In this document: piece by piece, positions 1-53,200 of the stretch
Numbering within the stretch: position 1 is the stretch's first letter
Layout of the letters: each line of letters begins with the position of its first letter
Assembly: GCF_004798865.1 (NCBI RefSeq)
Contig: NW_025335641.1
Coordinates: forward strand, 12,329,177-12,393,176
Origin: Varanus komodoensis
Lineage: Eukaryota > Chordata > Lepidosauria > Squamata > Varanidae
DNA length: 64,000 nt
Direction: 5' to 3'
Notes under the pieces: model-generated
What the model was told of the DNA's origin: nothing
Database searches by the model: none
The model's input: only the letters and a program-made list of their open reading frames with translations
Translations under genes and position numbers: made by a program

Positions 1-43
1 GTTTAAGCATGGGCAAAATTGTTAATTTAAAATATGTACAAAC

Positions 44-40136
<40,093 letters not shown>

Positions 40137-41414
40137 CCTAAAGAGGGCGCGGAGGTGCGTGGACGCGCGGGAAGACGTCTCCGCACTCATGGGGGCCACT
40201 TATTCTCGGGCGGCGGCGGCAGAAGTGGCGGCGGCGGCGGCGCTCGCCCCGCAACTCAGCCGGATTCAGCGTAAGAAGCGCCCGCAGCGGGACATGCCCA
40301 GGGAAGGGGGAGCCGCCGCCCGCCTGGGTCTGGACTGCTGCTGCTCCCGCCGCCGCCGCCAGAGAACTCCTTCCCCGCCGTCCGCATGGGATGGAAGTGA
40401 GCGCGCGAAGGAGGAAACGGAGAAGGCGAGGGCTCCGGGACCCAGCAACCAGCCCGAGTGGCGGAAAGGCGCAGAGAGCCGGCCGGAGGGTGGGGCGGGG
40501 TGGGGAGGATTTCTTCGCCCCCGTCCCGCCCTCCGGCAGCTTAAAGGGGCAGCGCCCGGTTACCAAGCACCCGGCGCTGCGGTAGCAACCACGTTGCCAG
40601 GGCTTTGTTACACGCACGCACTTTGCCTCGGGCCGAGGAGCGGGGCAGCCGCCGCAGGGCTCGCCCTTGTTCCGCGCCTCGGGCCTGCTCTGCGCCTCCG
40701 AAGAAAGGAGCGCGGCCGCTCGGCGTGTTCAGCTGCTGCCTAGTGCGAGGCCTCAGGGAAGAGCCCCCAGCTGGCGTGGGGCGATCCCTTCACAACGTCC
40801 CGGTCCCGTGCGCGTTTGCTTGGAAAGCCCGCACCCCACGGCTGTGTTAATACGGCGCGAGAACGCAAGCCTGGAGTTCCCTACGCTGTCAGGATGCGAA
40901 CACACAAGTACCCGGCGGGCGTATGGCACGAAAGCCGGCCAAGTTATCTTGGCAGCAAAGCAAAACAACCCTACAATTCAACGAGCTTTACTTCAAGGTG
41001 AAGGTGCATGGCTTTATCCGCTCCCTGGTGGGATAAGTTAGTAATTCACAGTTACAGCCCTACATAACTTTGCATAAGGTCATGAGAACTCCTAACTATT
41101 CACAGTCAAACTAGAATTCCTTTCAATGGTTCTGGTTTCTTGCTACACATAAACCTGCTCAGGATATTGAATAATAAACCACACATTTCTGTTTGTACAT
41201 TCAACTAGAAACAAGCCAAACAGCGAAGTAAGGAAGCTACTCAAATCAATGTACATAGTAACTTAATGCACCATAAAACCTATTTCCCACATTGATTTAA
41301 AATTGCACTGGCTGTGACAAGACTGTGATGCCCCTCCAGCTTTTTCTCCTCATTACTATCAATTTCGTGTACAATTTCATTGCAATACTAGGAAAGCTGA
41401 AGAAAGATATTCAG

Positions 41415-42700
41415 ACAATGGGTGGGTTTGCACAACAAAACAAGCTAAGGTGGTTTTTGACCTTTTTTGGTTCGTTGTGTCATCCAAAACCAGTAGTGGT
41501 TCTTCAGCATGATGCATTTGGTTTTTAGGACCACACGCTGAGATGAGGGTCTTCTTTTAGGGTCTCTATGTACAATTGCTTGTTGGTTGCTCAAACCAGA
41601 AAGCACAACTCATTGTTCTGAGCCAGACCTATAGGGCCACTTGGCAAGACAGCCCATTTCCACTCTTCCCAGGCAGCTAACCAGAGAGTTCCACTGCTTC
41701 CCAGCACCTCCTGCCCTAAAGATCTTTGGGGCAGGATTGGATGAAAAGCTGGGGGGCTCTGGGAGAAAAGCAGCCCTGCTCAGTTGATTGCCCCACTGCT
41801 GCTCCCACAAGAGCAGGAGTAGAGAGAATCTGCTACACAGGGGTGGCTGGTTGGCGGCTGCACACCACTTTGTAACCTCTGTGCCACTGTCTCCTCACAT
41901 GAGCATCATGGCAAGAAGCAGCTGGGCAGTTGCAGTGGTGTTGTGACAGATTTCCCTCATGAGCTGGTGGTGGGGGTGAGAAGCTGCTGGGCTACACTGC
42001 AGAAAGGAGCAGCACCACTTAACGGTTCCCCCCGCCCCTTTGCATGGGCCAGAGCAAAGCACCTCACATGCGTGAGCGAGCCAGCAGCAGGGGTGAGAAG
42101 CAGCTGGGCTGGCGGGGATGTGGGGAGGTGGCACTGGTCCCCCTCTTTCTTGCTCTGGCTTGCCAAACAGGCAATCCTAATCTTGTGCCTGCAAAGCAGT
42201 AGGGGAATCCACTACAGTGCACGGCCCCCAACCAGGCACCCCTGCCCTGCTGCTTCTTGCCCTGCCTCTGGCTCACTTGCATACACAAAGTGCTTCTCTC
42301 TGGCACACAGCTGGGCAGAGGGATAATTGTTTCTGGAGCACCGCCTGGTGGAGTCCCCAGCCCCCTTTGCCTGCGCATGGATTGGCCACCCTGTCCTCCT
42401 GGAACAAGTTTCCTCTGGAGCAGGAGGAGAAGGTGCCAGACCAGCTCCTCATTCTTTCTGCTGTGATCTGGAGCATGAGCCCTGGTTGTGCAGCAGACGC
42501 TGCTTGACAGCCACAAAGCCAACTGTCAATGCAAAGAGCCTCATTCCTCCCCAAGATGGCTCCTGGGACACCAGGTGAGGGATTGAATGGGAAGAAAATG
42601 GTGGATTGGGAAGCATTTTCAGGCACATCCACACAAAAAACCCATGCATGGTAGAAACCGTGTGGTGTTGCTTGGCATGATGTGTGAACCTGGCCACTGG
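41415..42700. mobile_element. Possible large non-autonomous DNA transposon
   Basis: The left edge reads 'gtgggtttgcacaacaaaac'. The right edge ends 'tgatgtgtgaacctggcc', whose inverse, 'ggccaggttcacacatca', resembles the left. The interior is G+C-rich with overlapping open frames on both strands and no recognisable transposase. The terminal match is weak (about 16 of 25 positions by eye) and no target duplication was found. Confidence 0.3.
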
Positions 42701-44409
42701 CTGCTAAAACTGAAAATGGACCAGGAAATGTTAAGCAGCAAGGAACTGTTCAAGAAGAACTGCAGTGCCAAAGGATCAAATGCTTGCCAATGTGTTTAGG
42801 TAAAGAGAAGCTGGACATGTTCTAATAGTGTGGACTCCACATGTAGCACTGGATTCCTTTTTAGCTGAATGCACACATTCGTTACTCCAGCAACCACAAC
42901 TGATAGTATATACGGTGGTCATTTTGAGACAATGCAAAACTCATACTTTATATCAGCAATTGTAGACAAACAGGGCTGGCTCCAGATCTGAGGGAACTCC
43001 AGGCAAAGGACTCCTTGGTGGAGTCTCTTCTGGGTTAATTTAGATTTAACTGGTTATGGTTACCAGTAGAAACAGCAGCAGCACTCGAAGCAGTGCCAAA
43101 TGGGGAGACAGGGAAGAGTGCCATTTTAATTTCCCACAATCCCTCAGAACCATGGTTATTTAAAAGGCAGTTACAGCCAGGTGCCCAGTGCCCAGTGCCC
43201 AGTCAGAAAGAAACAGTTTAAAGAGTAGGCCTCAATTATGAGTCCTGCTGGGGTACCAGAAGGCTGTCGTGTAATAACATTGGCCATGCTAATAGGTTTT
43301 TGGTTTCTGTTTAGCTGTCTGCTTGTTTCTTTTTATCTGATATGAAAATGTAAGCTCTGACATAGTAATGAAAATAACGTATCTGAAATAAGTCTTGTAA
43401 ATGCACAGATGTGAAGACATCTTCCACAGAGTTGCTAATCCATGGCAATATTGATGACTTCTTGTACACGAAGCTGTGCTTTGTGTGTACCATCAGCTTC
43501 TGTTATTTGCTAGTGACAGGAGGTATCTGTAGTAAATACAGTAAAAATTGATATCTGTACATGCAAATCCACCATATAAGCCCCTCAAGATATAATGCTT
43601 TTGAGAGGCCAGTAAGAGACTGGATTGTTGTTTTGGCTTGATACCATGCATTCCCATTGTTCTTTGATTACGATTTATGCTCTGCCTCACAGTCATAACT
43701 TTCTGTTTCCATTTTGTACTGACAAGTTGCTCTGCTTCATATTCACAATTGTAGACTGGCATCATTACTTCATTCATAAACATACATATAATAAAAAAAT
43801 GGAAAAATAATTTCTGATTCTGAATACCACAGGTTAAATAAAGAATATTAGGCAATTCATCATGGCACAGTGTACCATGATGGTTCAGAAAAAAGCAGCT
43901 GGGAGTTCAATAGATCCTGTGCCCATGCATGTATATACATTTGGGCTTGCAGGTTTCTACCAAGGTAAGATTTCCTGTACTTGCCCTGGGGCTGGTCCCA
44001 AGGTAATCTCACTTTTGATCATAACTATCATAGTTAAAACTGATTAAAAATATAGCCAACCGATCCCACTCAGCCTCATGGATGCTTCCTGTGTTCAACA
44101 GTTTGATGTGTACATGTAAATTGGTGAAACTTTTTGCGGGATGAAAATGATTACTAGCACCCACCTGCTCACTTCTGCAGGCACAACAGCTGTTGAAGAG
44201 TATTCCTACAGTAGCATATTGCAAAGTTGGCTATCCTATTAAAATTCCCAGTTTTACAAACAGGGTTTATAGGATAAGAAAGCATTTCTAAAATTACTAA
44301 GAGATTAAAACCAAAGCTGCAGTAGTTATCCTGAATACATAAACAGAATAATATGATGTGGATATTCTCATATCTTTCTTCCTATATATTCCTTACCACC
44401 ATCCCCCAT

Positions 44410-44413
44410 GCAT

Positions 44414-44447
<34 letters not shown>
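44410..44447 (+). repeat. (CA)n microsatellite
   Basis: About 18 near-perfect CA units. Confidence 0.95.
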
Positions 44448-44449
<2 letters not shown>

Positions 44450-44954
44450 TTATCTTTTTCAGAAGAAATAAAATAATAACTTTGATGAATTAGTCCAACG
44501 CAAATGCTGGACAAGATCCCAGCCACCGGTACAGAAAGGTACTTTGTGGTGGAGAGCTAGTTCCAGATAAGAGTTTAGGGTATTAAAATGGTAGCAAAAT
44601 ATCAAAGCTCTCACCTTCTTGGGGTCTCCAAACTCTTCTGCCCACAATGGCAGTTATAAACTGGGAGGAGCCAATGGATTCCTTAAGACCACCCCTAAGC
44701 TAACAGCAGCCTATCATACACAAACACCTGCTTCCCCTGCATCTGATTGGTCTATGACTCTGGCTCAAATTTTTACAATTCTGTAGTATGAAAAATTCAA
44801 AGACATCATTCAGTGGCTATTCTAATCTTGTCAATGTCAATGATTTAACATTCTGGATAGAAGAATGAAGAAATTCTTCCCATTAACTTCTGTTTTATGA
44901 CGACTGCAAACACCATTTCACATTTGTCCATACAGCATCATGCTCCCCTTTGGA

Positions 44955-45195
44955 AATATTTCTCCTTTATTGCTTACATTTATATCCCACTTTCCTTCTC
45001 TTTAAAGAACTCTGTCATATCATTCCCCTCCTGCTGTTCTCAGTCTTATCCCCACAATAACCCTGTAAATTAGGTGGGGTGAGAGTCTATGGCTGGCCCA
45101 AAGTCACCCAGTTGGCTCCATGGCTGAGTAGGGACTTAGGACCCAGATCACCTGACTCCCAGTCCTGCACTCTTAACCACTACACCACATTAGTT
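44955..45195 (-). mobile_element. MIR-like tRNA SINE
   Basis: The plus strand runs 'acatttatatcccactttcc', 'gagagtctatggctggccca', 'aagtcacccagttggctcca', 'cttaaccactacaccacatt'. The last block is the reverse complement of a tRNA-like A box, so the element points leftward. Confidence 0.75.
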
Positions 45196-45884
45196 ATGTT
45201 GTCTGTTTGATACTTGTGAGAAGTTGGTTTGTTATGGTTTATCCGTTGTTTGTTATTATTTATCGGCTGTCTATCTCACCAGACAACAATATTGCATTTG
45301 TGACCTTTGTGAATACATACATGCTGTACTATTAAATATACCAGTTAATATATTTCTAATACACTACAACATGAGGTTTTCAGCAAATATGACCCTGCAT
45401 CCGTGGCTTGCAAAGGATCCCTTAAGAGTGACACCTGCTGGCCATATTGAGACAATTCAGCCACAAGACTGTAGTGATGTGAAGAACAGGAAACCAGATT
45501 TGCACCAGCAGATCAAAAATAACGGCAGCTGTTTCTGTTGTGGGTCTCCGGAAATAATTCTACTTCCATTCATTATTTCTATACCTAAATATGGGTCAAC
45601 AGGATTACCCAGAAAAACATTTCCCTGGAAAGAAGCTATCCAACATCCTCATGTCCCTTTTTAGGATTACGCCAGATGTCTTAAACTCAATACATGCATG
45701 CCAAGATTCACCAGCTTAATCCACTACATAGCATTTCATTTGTATAAAAGATTGGTGTCCAGGATCAAGCTTCTAAATCCTGCAAGGCCAACAAGCTTTG
45801 ATCCTGAGTCTCAGGTGAATGGCACTAGCTGCAATTATTATTTACAAGATGAATGTGCATCTTATGTGTCCTCTGCAGAACCAT

Positions 45885-45980
45885 ACAGTACAAATCTATA
45901 CATGTCTACTCAGAAGTAAGTCTCACAAAATTCAGTGTGGCTTACTCTTTGGTAAGTGGTGGTAGGATTGCAGCTTTAAT
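45885..45980. mobile_element. Short palindromic repeat (family P), copy
   Basis: 'catgtctactcagaagtaag' then 'tcagtgtggcttactctttg' and 'taggattgcagctttaa' make this one of the best preserved copies in the window. Confidence 0.6.
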
Positions 45981-45984
45981 GTGA

Positions 45985-46090
45985 CAACTTTGTGAGGTAG
46001 GTTAGGCTGAAAGATGGTGAGTTGCCCTAAGCTACCCAGTGACTAACCCATAATTAAGCTCAGCTTTGGATCTGGATTTTCCACGTTCAA
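45985..46090 (-). mobile_element. MIR-like SINE fragment
   Basis: 'tgtgaggtaggttaggctga' then a degraded 'ccagtgact' block corresponds to the core of the SINEs at 44.96 and 53.96 kb. Confidence 0.5.
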
Positions 46091-46289
46091 GCCTGATCTG
46101 ATGCTTTTAGCAACTGTGTCACATTGGCTGTGTAGCTGTTCAGGGCTAAAGGAAATGCATTCCTTGCATATTGAAAGCCTCTTTCTTTTCTAGTCAGACT
46201 GCATGGGCAAAGGACAGCAGTTGAATGTTCCAGAAACCAGCAGCAGCTGTTGAAACAGGTTCTAGGATAGTCTCCCCAAACCAGGAAGC

Positions 46290-46385
46290 CTCTAGCTGCT
46301 TTGGACACCAACTCTCACCCTGTACCTGTTGGCTATGCTGGATGGGACTAATGGTATGTATAGGCCAAAACATCTGGAGGTCAAG
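46290..46385. mobile_element. hAT-like palindromic MITE (family Q), fragment
   Basis: 'ctgttggctatgctggatgg' followed by 'ccaaaacatctggaggtcaa' is one arm of the palindromic element whose better copies lie at 55128, 57806 and 61620. Confidence 0.5.
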
Positions 46386-46402
46386 GAAGGCTGTTTAACA
46401 TG

Positions 46403-46760
46403 TTGTTGTTAGTTGTGAAGTCATGTCCAACCCATCACTACCCCATGGACAACATTCCTCCAGGCCTTCCTGTCCTCCACCATCTCCCGGAGTCCACTTA
46501 AGCTCACGCCGACTGTTTCAGTGACTCCATCTAGCCACCTCATCCTCTGCTGTCCCCTTCTTCTTTTGCCATCTATTGTTCCCAGCATTAGGCTCTTCTG
46601 CAGTGAGACCTTCCTTCTCATTAGGTGGCCAAAGTATTTGAGTTTCATCTTCAGTATCTGGCCTTCTAAAGAGCAGTCAGGGTTGATCTCCTCAAAGACT
46701 GACTGGTTTGATGTCCTTGTAGTCCAAGGGACTTGCAGAAGTCTTCTCCAGCAGTTTAAC
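46403..46760 (-). mobile_element. BovB (RTE clade) LINE, 3' end
   Basis: The minus strand reads WRRLLQVPWTTRTSNQSVFE, then KLKYFGHLMRR, GKRRRGQQRMRWLDGVTETV and WRNVVHGV in a single open frame (46762-46421). These are the closing motifs of the BovB reverse-transcriptase ORF. About 113 codons survive without a stop, so the copy is not very old. BovB is known to have moved horizontally between squamates, ruminants and other lineages. Confidence 0.85.
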
Positions 46761-46984
46761 ATGTACCCTGGATGAAATTATACATTTTGAATGTCTATAC
46801 TAATGGTGGTTAATCTGAATTGAGGTAGATTTGTTCTCTTTCCAAGATGGAAATTAATGTTAAAGTATTAGCTGGAAAAAATCTATCAGTGAATGCATTA
46901 TTGAATTGATCAGGAGATGACCTGGCAAATGCATTAACAGGTCTCTGGTCTCATGTTTGAACTTATCAGCATATTTTCCACTTA

Positions 46985-47120
46985 AAGCAGGGACCAGGAA
47001 CCTTGCCTTCTCCAGAACGACAACTCTCATAACCCTTGATCTTTGGCCAAGTTGACCGGGGATGATGGAATTTGTCATCCAAAACAACTGGAGAGCATCA
47101 TGTCATCTATCCCTGATCTA
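46985..47120. mobile_element. hAT-like palindromic MITE (family Q), diverged
   Basis: The two arms 'ttctccagaacgacaactct' and 'tttgtcatccaaaacaactg' flank a 'tttggccaagttgacc' centre, the arrangement of the family. Confidence 0.5.
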
Positions 47121-47861
47121 GAGTGACATTAGATCACAGATAATTGGTTACAGCTCCAGACAATTTATTTTTATTTCGAAAAGCCTAAATTGCCTCACCA
47201 TATACTTGAGGGATACATATTTCAATAGTGGAGATCACTGAATGTTCAAGGGTATATATGTGCGTGGGTTGGGGGCAAGGAACTATTTGGGAGCAAGTGG
47301 GTCTTTAACTTCAAGTTATTATGCATAAAACTGTGACTTGATTTCAAATAAGGTCTTATTGATTTCTGACCAGGTTACACACTTTTTTGAGTGAAAGTCC
47401 CACTAAAAAAAAGGTGAGATAGGGAAATATGCACAAGGGAGGAGGTTAGCCTGGTTTGGTCAATACAGCTCTCTTGATCCAATAATCACATGACATTTGT
47501 CATCTTTATGCATTTTTATTAGGCATTCTGTTAGAAAGTAAAGATGAAGAAAACAAAACAAAAACCCCAACAGCATATTAATATAAAAAAGCAAAATGTA
47601 CCAGATTTGGGAGGTAAAATACATTCTGAACCAAATACAACTGATGTAGGGCAGCCATACCAGCAGGTGCCACTGAATTCTACAACATAAATATTTTAAA
47701 CATCACAGTGTCTTTCTAGCTTATTTCTTGAACAGAATGCAAGAATTAAAATACAAAACGTAAGATATAAAAGTAAGCTTAGCTGAATGAATGTAAGTAG
47801 GAAATGCAGCACCTTAATATGGTAGTTTAGCTCCGATTCTAGAGCCAGGCATAAAGTAATA

Positions 47862-47867
47862 TTTATT
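47862..47867 (-). terminator. Candidate EXTL2 polyadenylation signal
   Basis: AATAAA on the minus strand about 1.9 kb after the stop codon. A second AATAAA at 47520-47515 is an alternative. Confidence 0.35.
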
Positions 47868-49165
47868 TCTCTGAAGGCAGTAATCAGCCACCAGTTACAG
47901 ACAGATATCTATAGGATGCCAAAATAATGCACACGCATTGTGACACCAGACAAAGAAACAGAGTTGAGCTCCAGGATGACCATAGTCTGCCAGATAGAAG
48001 AGACAAGTCCCCCTTTTGTAGCCTGCATGGTTGATGAGCCCCTATGGCCTGCAGGTGTACAGGACAGGTGCCAAGACAAAACACGGTGAGCTGCACATCA
48101 CTACTGTAGCTGATGCACCCCAGGTGGAATCCGTAATCCTCCACAGTTAAGCATGCTTTGCTTGTGCTGATCAGGTAAAGAACAGCACACACCTTGCACG
48201 CTTCTATTTAAATGGTTTGTTCCAGTAGGTCCCCTCTGAACAGCAAAGCTGTGTTTAAACATGGTGGAGATTAGGGATACTGCTAGGCACTTCAAAGATT
48301 AGAGTCCTGAGCCCACAGGCTTAATTGGCTTAGGGTTAAGGGAGGAATTGGGGAGACATTCCTCCCCAGTCCTGGGAAGGACTGCCATGTGGAGGGCAAA
48401 TCCTGGGCAACAAAGGGAGCTATTCATTTCTTGGCTGCGATTCGCCTCAAAAATCACCTCCTGCATGGCAATTAAACTTAGGAAAAAGCCTTTCCATTTT
48501 GACAGACACTTGGGCCTTTGGGGAATAGATTGGGCCGTGGGAAAATAGATTCGGAGACAGGATCCAGTAACTTCTCTGGTGGAGGCTTGTACATATAGAG
48601 GGAGAGGCTGCCACTGTGATAAGAAAAACCCATGGCTGTACATACATGGAACATGCACTATATGGGCAATCTGGATTCCAGGCTCTCCAGCAGAAGGAAG
48701 AACAGACAATGGAGAAGACAGACCCCCAGAACGCAGCCAATGGCCCTGACTGCTTCTACTAAGTCTGCCCAGCCACATTGCCTTCAGAAAGTCTTGCTTT
48801 TGTATCTCCATGAACACCCATCCTTAGGAGCCAGCCTTTATAGGCTTTTTTGACAGAGGATGAAGCTGGTCCCTCATGTTGGAGATCAGGAACATTTCAG
48901 ACCAAAGAGCAGCAAGTCAAAGTACACGATGTACAAGCTTGGAATTGCTTCGTAGTTATGTCAGGACCAGGAAACTCTGCAAGCGTTTGACAGTAGCCCT
49001 TGGCCTGAGAAATGTAATGAAGCTCTCTCATAATGCAAACGACCATTGCTAAGATAAACAGAGTCAACGAAGTGGATGGCAAACACATTTACAAGGTGGG
49101 TGAGAAATTCCGCACATGAACACAAGCCAACATATGTGTGCACTTGCTTGAATATTTGGCCCTAC

Positions 49166-49166
49166 T

Positions 49167-49210
<44 letters not shown>

Positions 49211-49211
49211 G
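49166..49211 (+). repeat. (ATC)n microsatellite
   Basis: About 14 ATC units within the putative EXTL2 3' UTR. Confidence 0.9.
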
Positions 49212-49800
49212 CATTCAGAGCAAAGGAGAATGATTTTAAATGTACCTGAAATGGAAAAGTACTCTTCTTGGAACATTTTTGATTCTGCATTTCCATGGGT
49301 GAAAGGACTGATACTGCAATGACTGTTAAATGTTATGTGCAAATTTGCAAACAATCGCCGGCCTGTTTATCCATGGTAAGCAAAACTGCTGGGGAAAATG
49401 TTACAAAAACCTGTTCTTATTTTAGGCCACAAATAACAAACATCAATAAATGTGGGCGGACAGGCCTGTACTAAACATTCTTGTGGGCTGAACAGCTTTT
49501 GCTGACAATGTATTGGAGATACTGATCAGGTAAATGCTTCTGCATTTCTGGGATGCTCCAACGTCATGCAAGTAAGTGGATGGGTTTGACTGAAACTGGG
49601 ATAAATGACAGAGCCAACTGAAGAAGCTTTTTGCATGCTGAGCCACAGAGATGCAACACTTCAACCAGACTTCACATCCCCAAAAAGCTTTTGCAGAAAC
49701 AATCTCCAAATAGTGTACAGCCGTACATATTTACTTCTCTACTTAGGTTACCATTTCAATGGCTTGGAAGCATGTTGAAGCATTTCCTTGCAGCACCTTC

Positions 49801-50292
49801 TTACATTTTAGTCTTGTGATTGGCATAGTTTGGGAAACCAAACTGAGAAATCATAATGTTAGAGTATTTTAAGGGCATGTTGCCATAGATACTGACCAAT
49901 TTATTTAGGCAGTAGGACCTCTGGAGCAAGTGTTCAGCCCGATGCCACATTCCAGAATAGCCACTGTTACTCTCTTTTTCTAAATTCCTGATGTCTACTG
50001 GCTTCACGAATATCCCTGAAGGTTTTCCGGTATGTTTGGCCACTAAGAAATTCATGGCAATATCATCACAATTTTGAGTCTCATCTATCATATTGCGCAC
50101 AGCTTCAGGTAGTTTTTGAAATAGTTCTAGGTATTCACTGCTGAAGAAGGCTGCTCCTATGAGAACCATAGAATATTGGTCCCCATTTCCAATGGTGGGA
50201 GTTTGCAGTTCAAAGCTTCCATAGCTGTATATCCCTGAAGGACTAGGCACGTGCTTTCTAGGAACAAATCCCACTATCTGATCTGAAAATTG
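49801..50292 (-). CDS. EXTL2: EXTL2 last coding exon
   Basis: The exon has acceptor CCCTTTCCTACAG and runs to the TAA at 49803-49801. It encodes QFSDQIVGFVPRKHV through NGDQYSMVLIGAAFF, QNCDDIAMNF, NSGYSGMWHRAEH and the C-terminus FGFPNYANHKTKM. It is about two residues off the human end (FPYANYKRKI). Confidence 0.95.
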   Translation of the reverse strand, partial: QFSDQIVGFVPRKHVPSPSGIYSYGSFELQTPTIGNGDQYSMVLIGAAFFSSEYLELFQKLPEAVRNMIDETQNCDDIAMNFLVAKHTGKPSGIFVKPVDIRNLEKESNSGYSGMWHRAEHLLQRSYCLNKLVSIYGNMPLKYSNIMISQFGFPNYANHKTKM

Positions 50293-53200
50293 CTGTAGGA
50301 AAGGGAAGAAAAGATCTTAACAACTGGCTAATTCAAAACTGATCACAATTCTATAATGCATTATACATAAATCAGCTGAGACATTAATGCTAAATTGTAC
50401 CCTCTATGGATGGAATCCGAAAGAAATGCATTTACACAAAAGTACCTGAGGAACTTCCTAATTAGGCACCAATCAAATATTCATAACAGCAGTGATTTAA
50501 AATGGGACAAAGGGGATTTTGATTTATACATGATGCTCATAAAAATCTACAATTCCAAACTTTATCAAGAATATTGATGCTACAGCAATTTGAGTGTGGT
50601 CTTGGTTGAGGGTAGAATACAGATGCTTAGATTGCATGAAGTACCATTCTAGCACCTTGCTACTATGAGGGTAACTTCTAAAATCCTGCAGAATTTGCAT
50701 TCAGTCGCTCATTGAGATTGATGGACAGATGTAGAAGAGGGCAAATTCCTCTCTGCTGTATGAATTTACCACCAGTGGTTAAGTGGACATAATGAAGATT
50801 GCAATTCTCTGCACACTTCTCTGGAAGGAAGCCCTACTGAGCTCCATGGCATGTTATATCTGCTTAGGCATACAATCCTATTTAACAAATTGCTAGCACT
50901 TCCAAGCGTTCAAAGAATTTCATTTACTCATTGGAAATAATGCCAAGTTACCTGACCGGATGACTGTAAGGAGTACAACAATGCTGTCACATGCCAGTTT
51001 TATCGCCCTCCATATTAAAATGAGGAGGGATAGGCCAAAACAGAGAGTTGTTTGCTTAATGCTCTTGTAAGATTCAAACCAGGGACATCATGGTTTGTAG
51101 CTCAGTCCCTTAGCTGCTATGCTATACCAGCTCTTGAACAGAGAGAAATGAAGAAGAGAAATATTTATTTAATACTTATTCCATCTTTTTTTTCCTCTTG
51201 CAAGGGACTCAAAACAGCTTACACGGTCCTCTTCCTTTATCCTTATGAAGTCTTGGCTGTATGTTACATTGGCCAGTGACTGGCCTACAGTTGCCCATTG
51301 AGTTTCATGGCCAAGAGGGTATTAGAATCTAGATCTCTAGTCCCAGGCCAACCCTCTAACAACTGCACCACATTAGTTCTCTATTTACTTTGGCTGACTA
51401 CAAAATATTTTACGGAAAGCTTGTTATATATGAATTATTACAAACCTCCCAAATGTAACAGATTGCAAACCCTTCCATCAAGATGAATGCAACATAATTC
51501 ATTTCCACTACCATTTCCCTGAAAGGGGAGCCATATGGTTTGGCAGGACTCCCGCTTCATCTCAAGAAAAATGATACATTTATTGTGACCAACTTGCATG
51601 GGACAGGAGTTTTCCTTGCTCTATGGTAGCATAAGCTATAATTTATTCCCCTTCATACACGTGTATGTACATAAATGCACACATACACAGAAATACAGAA
51701 ACCAAAAAATTACAACCATGTCAATGCATTCTAGAGGCATAATTAGTGCAATTTCATTTGGTACTTTTAAATTGTTCTGCAATAGTTGCAGTCATTTTTT
51801 TTTAAAAAAAACATGCTTGGCAAAACAAGTATGCTGGTAAAAATGTAAACAAGAAAATACTACTATGAAGAGCTTGGGTGGTGTGGTATGATAGTGTTGG
51901 ATTGGGATTTGGGAGATCCAGGCTCTAACCATGAATCTTATTGGGTGATTTTCGGCTAGTCATTAACTCAGCTTAGCCTGTCCCACAGGGTTGTTGTGAA
52001 GATGCAATGGGCAAGAGGAAGACTATGGAAGTTACTTTAGGTTCCTTGAAAATGAGAAAAGAGGGCTATTACTGCAGTAGTAACTAGCAAAAACGCAAAT
52101 ACATTTCCATATATTATAGAAAGTGGTTCTAGGATTTGGTGTAAGCTCCTCTTTGCTGGTGGTTCTCCTCTCTATTTTATCCTCACAACAACCACCCTGT
52201 GCGGTGAGGAAGGTTAGGCTGAGAGTACATGCCTGGCCCAAAGTCACCCAGCAAACTACATGGCTGAGTGGGGAGCAGAAGCCAGATCTCCTGTGACCCA
52301 GTTCAACATTCTAACCACTATACCACACTGGCTCCCATAGGATTAAGTTATCTCTTTGAATATGTAACTTTATGTACTCAGTGGCAGCTCAGAAGGTATT
52401 GGCCACTATCAGAAAACAGCTTCCATGGGAGGTGTGGCAAAGGACAAATAACCTGCCCAGAATATTGAGTATAAGGTCAAGTTGGGGTCTGAGCCCCACA
52501 CATTAAACAACCCTTTTCAACTCACAGTTGTCATTACACACAGAATCCTACTGTACAGCAATCCTACATGCCAGTGAGAAAACGGGTAATTTTTTAAGGG
52601 GGAGGAATAAGCACCAGGAAAGGTGTATGGGGACATGCTATTGCATGCAGCATCACCGTGCGTGTCCCTGACTGGAAGACCCCGCAACGCGCTGACAGAT
52701 CCTGATGCGGCTCTGGGGATCCCTGTGTTCCAGGGACACAGGCAGCGCAATCTTTGTCATGTTCATGCAAAGCTCACTGGGGCTTACTCCTGAGGAAGTG
52801 TGCATGGAATTAAACTCCTAAGCATTTCTCAAATGCAGATTCTATTTAATAAAATAGGGTATATGAAGTGGAAGGTGGACATTACCTGCCAAATGGAGAA
52901 AGCAAAAACTAGGTCATAGGCACTAATCAGGGTATCATCATCCATCATCAGAACAGCTGCACAGAGAAAAATGCATTTTGATGAGTGTACACATGAAAAA
53001 GACATTACTAAGCAAAAGACTATATGACAAATTGGAACAATATTCACTGCAATTATTCTTCCTGGGGAAAACACTGGAAGGGTCCAGCTGATCTTTGGAG
53101 CAAGTGATGAATCATGATTTGGGGAAAAATCAAAGGATGCCTTATTCAACTTATTCAGCCATGTTTTTTACTCTTTTAAAATAAAGCTTTTTTTATTTTA

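Larger units (their letters stand above)
40871..47500. other. Intergenic region between CDC14A (5' end) and EXTL2 (3' end)
   Basis: No coding exon was recognised. It contains a GC-rich repeat-like block (41.4-42.7 kb), a CA microsatellite, MIR-like SINEs, MITE copies and a BovB fragment. In human the neighbours of EXTL2 on its 3' side are VCAM1 and GPR88; nothing like either is visible here. Confidence 0.7.
47860..49800 (-). other. EXTL2: Putative EXTL2 3' untranslated region
   Basis: From the TAA leftward there is no stop-free homologous coding sequence. AATAAA signals on the minus strand occur at 47867-47862 and 47520-47515. The first would give a 3' UTR of about 1.9 kb, roughly what I recall for human EXTL2 mRNA. 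The ORFs between 47.9 and 49.7 kb are not recognisable. The end point is a guess. Confidence 0.4.
50293..52885 (-). other. EXTL2 intron between DDD exon and last exon
   Basis: About 2.6 kb. It holds family P copies (50.8 and 52.75 kb) and three MIR-like SINEs (51.15, 51.87 and 52.13 kb); little else is recognisable. Confidence 0.85.

Noticed and set aside
40871-47500. GPR88 or VCAM1 between CDC14A and EXTL2
   Set aside because: No seven-helix receptor frame and no immunoglobulin-domain exons were recognised on either strand.
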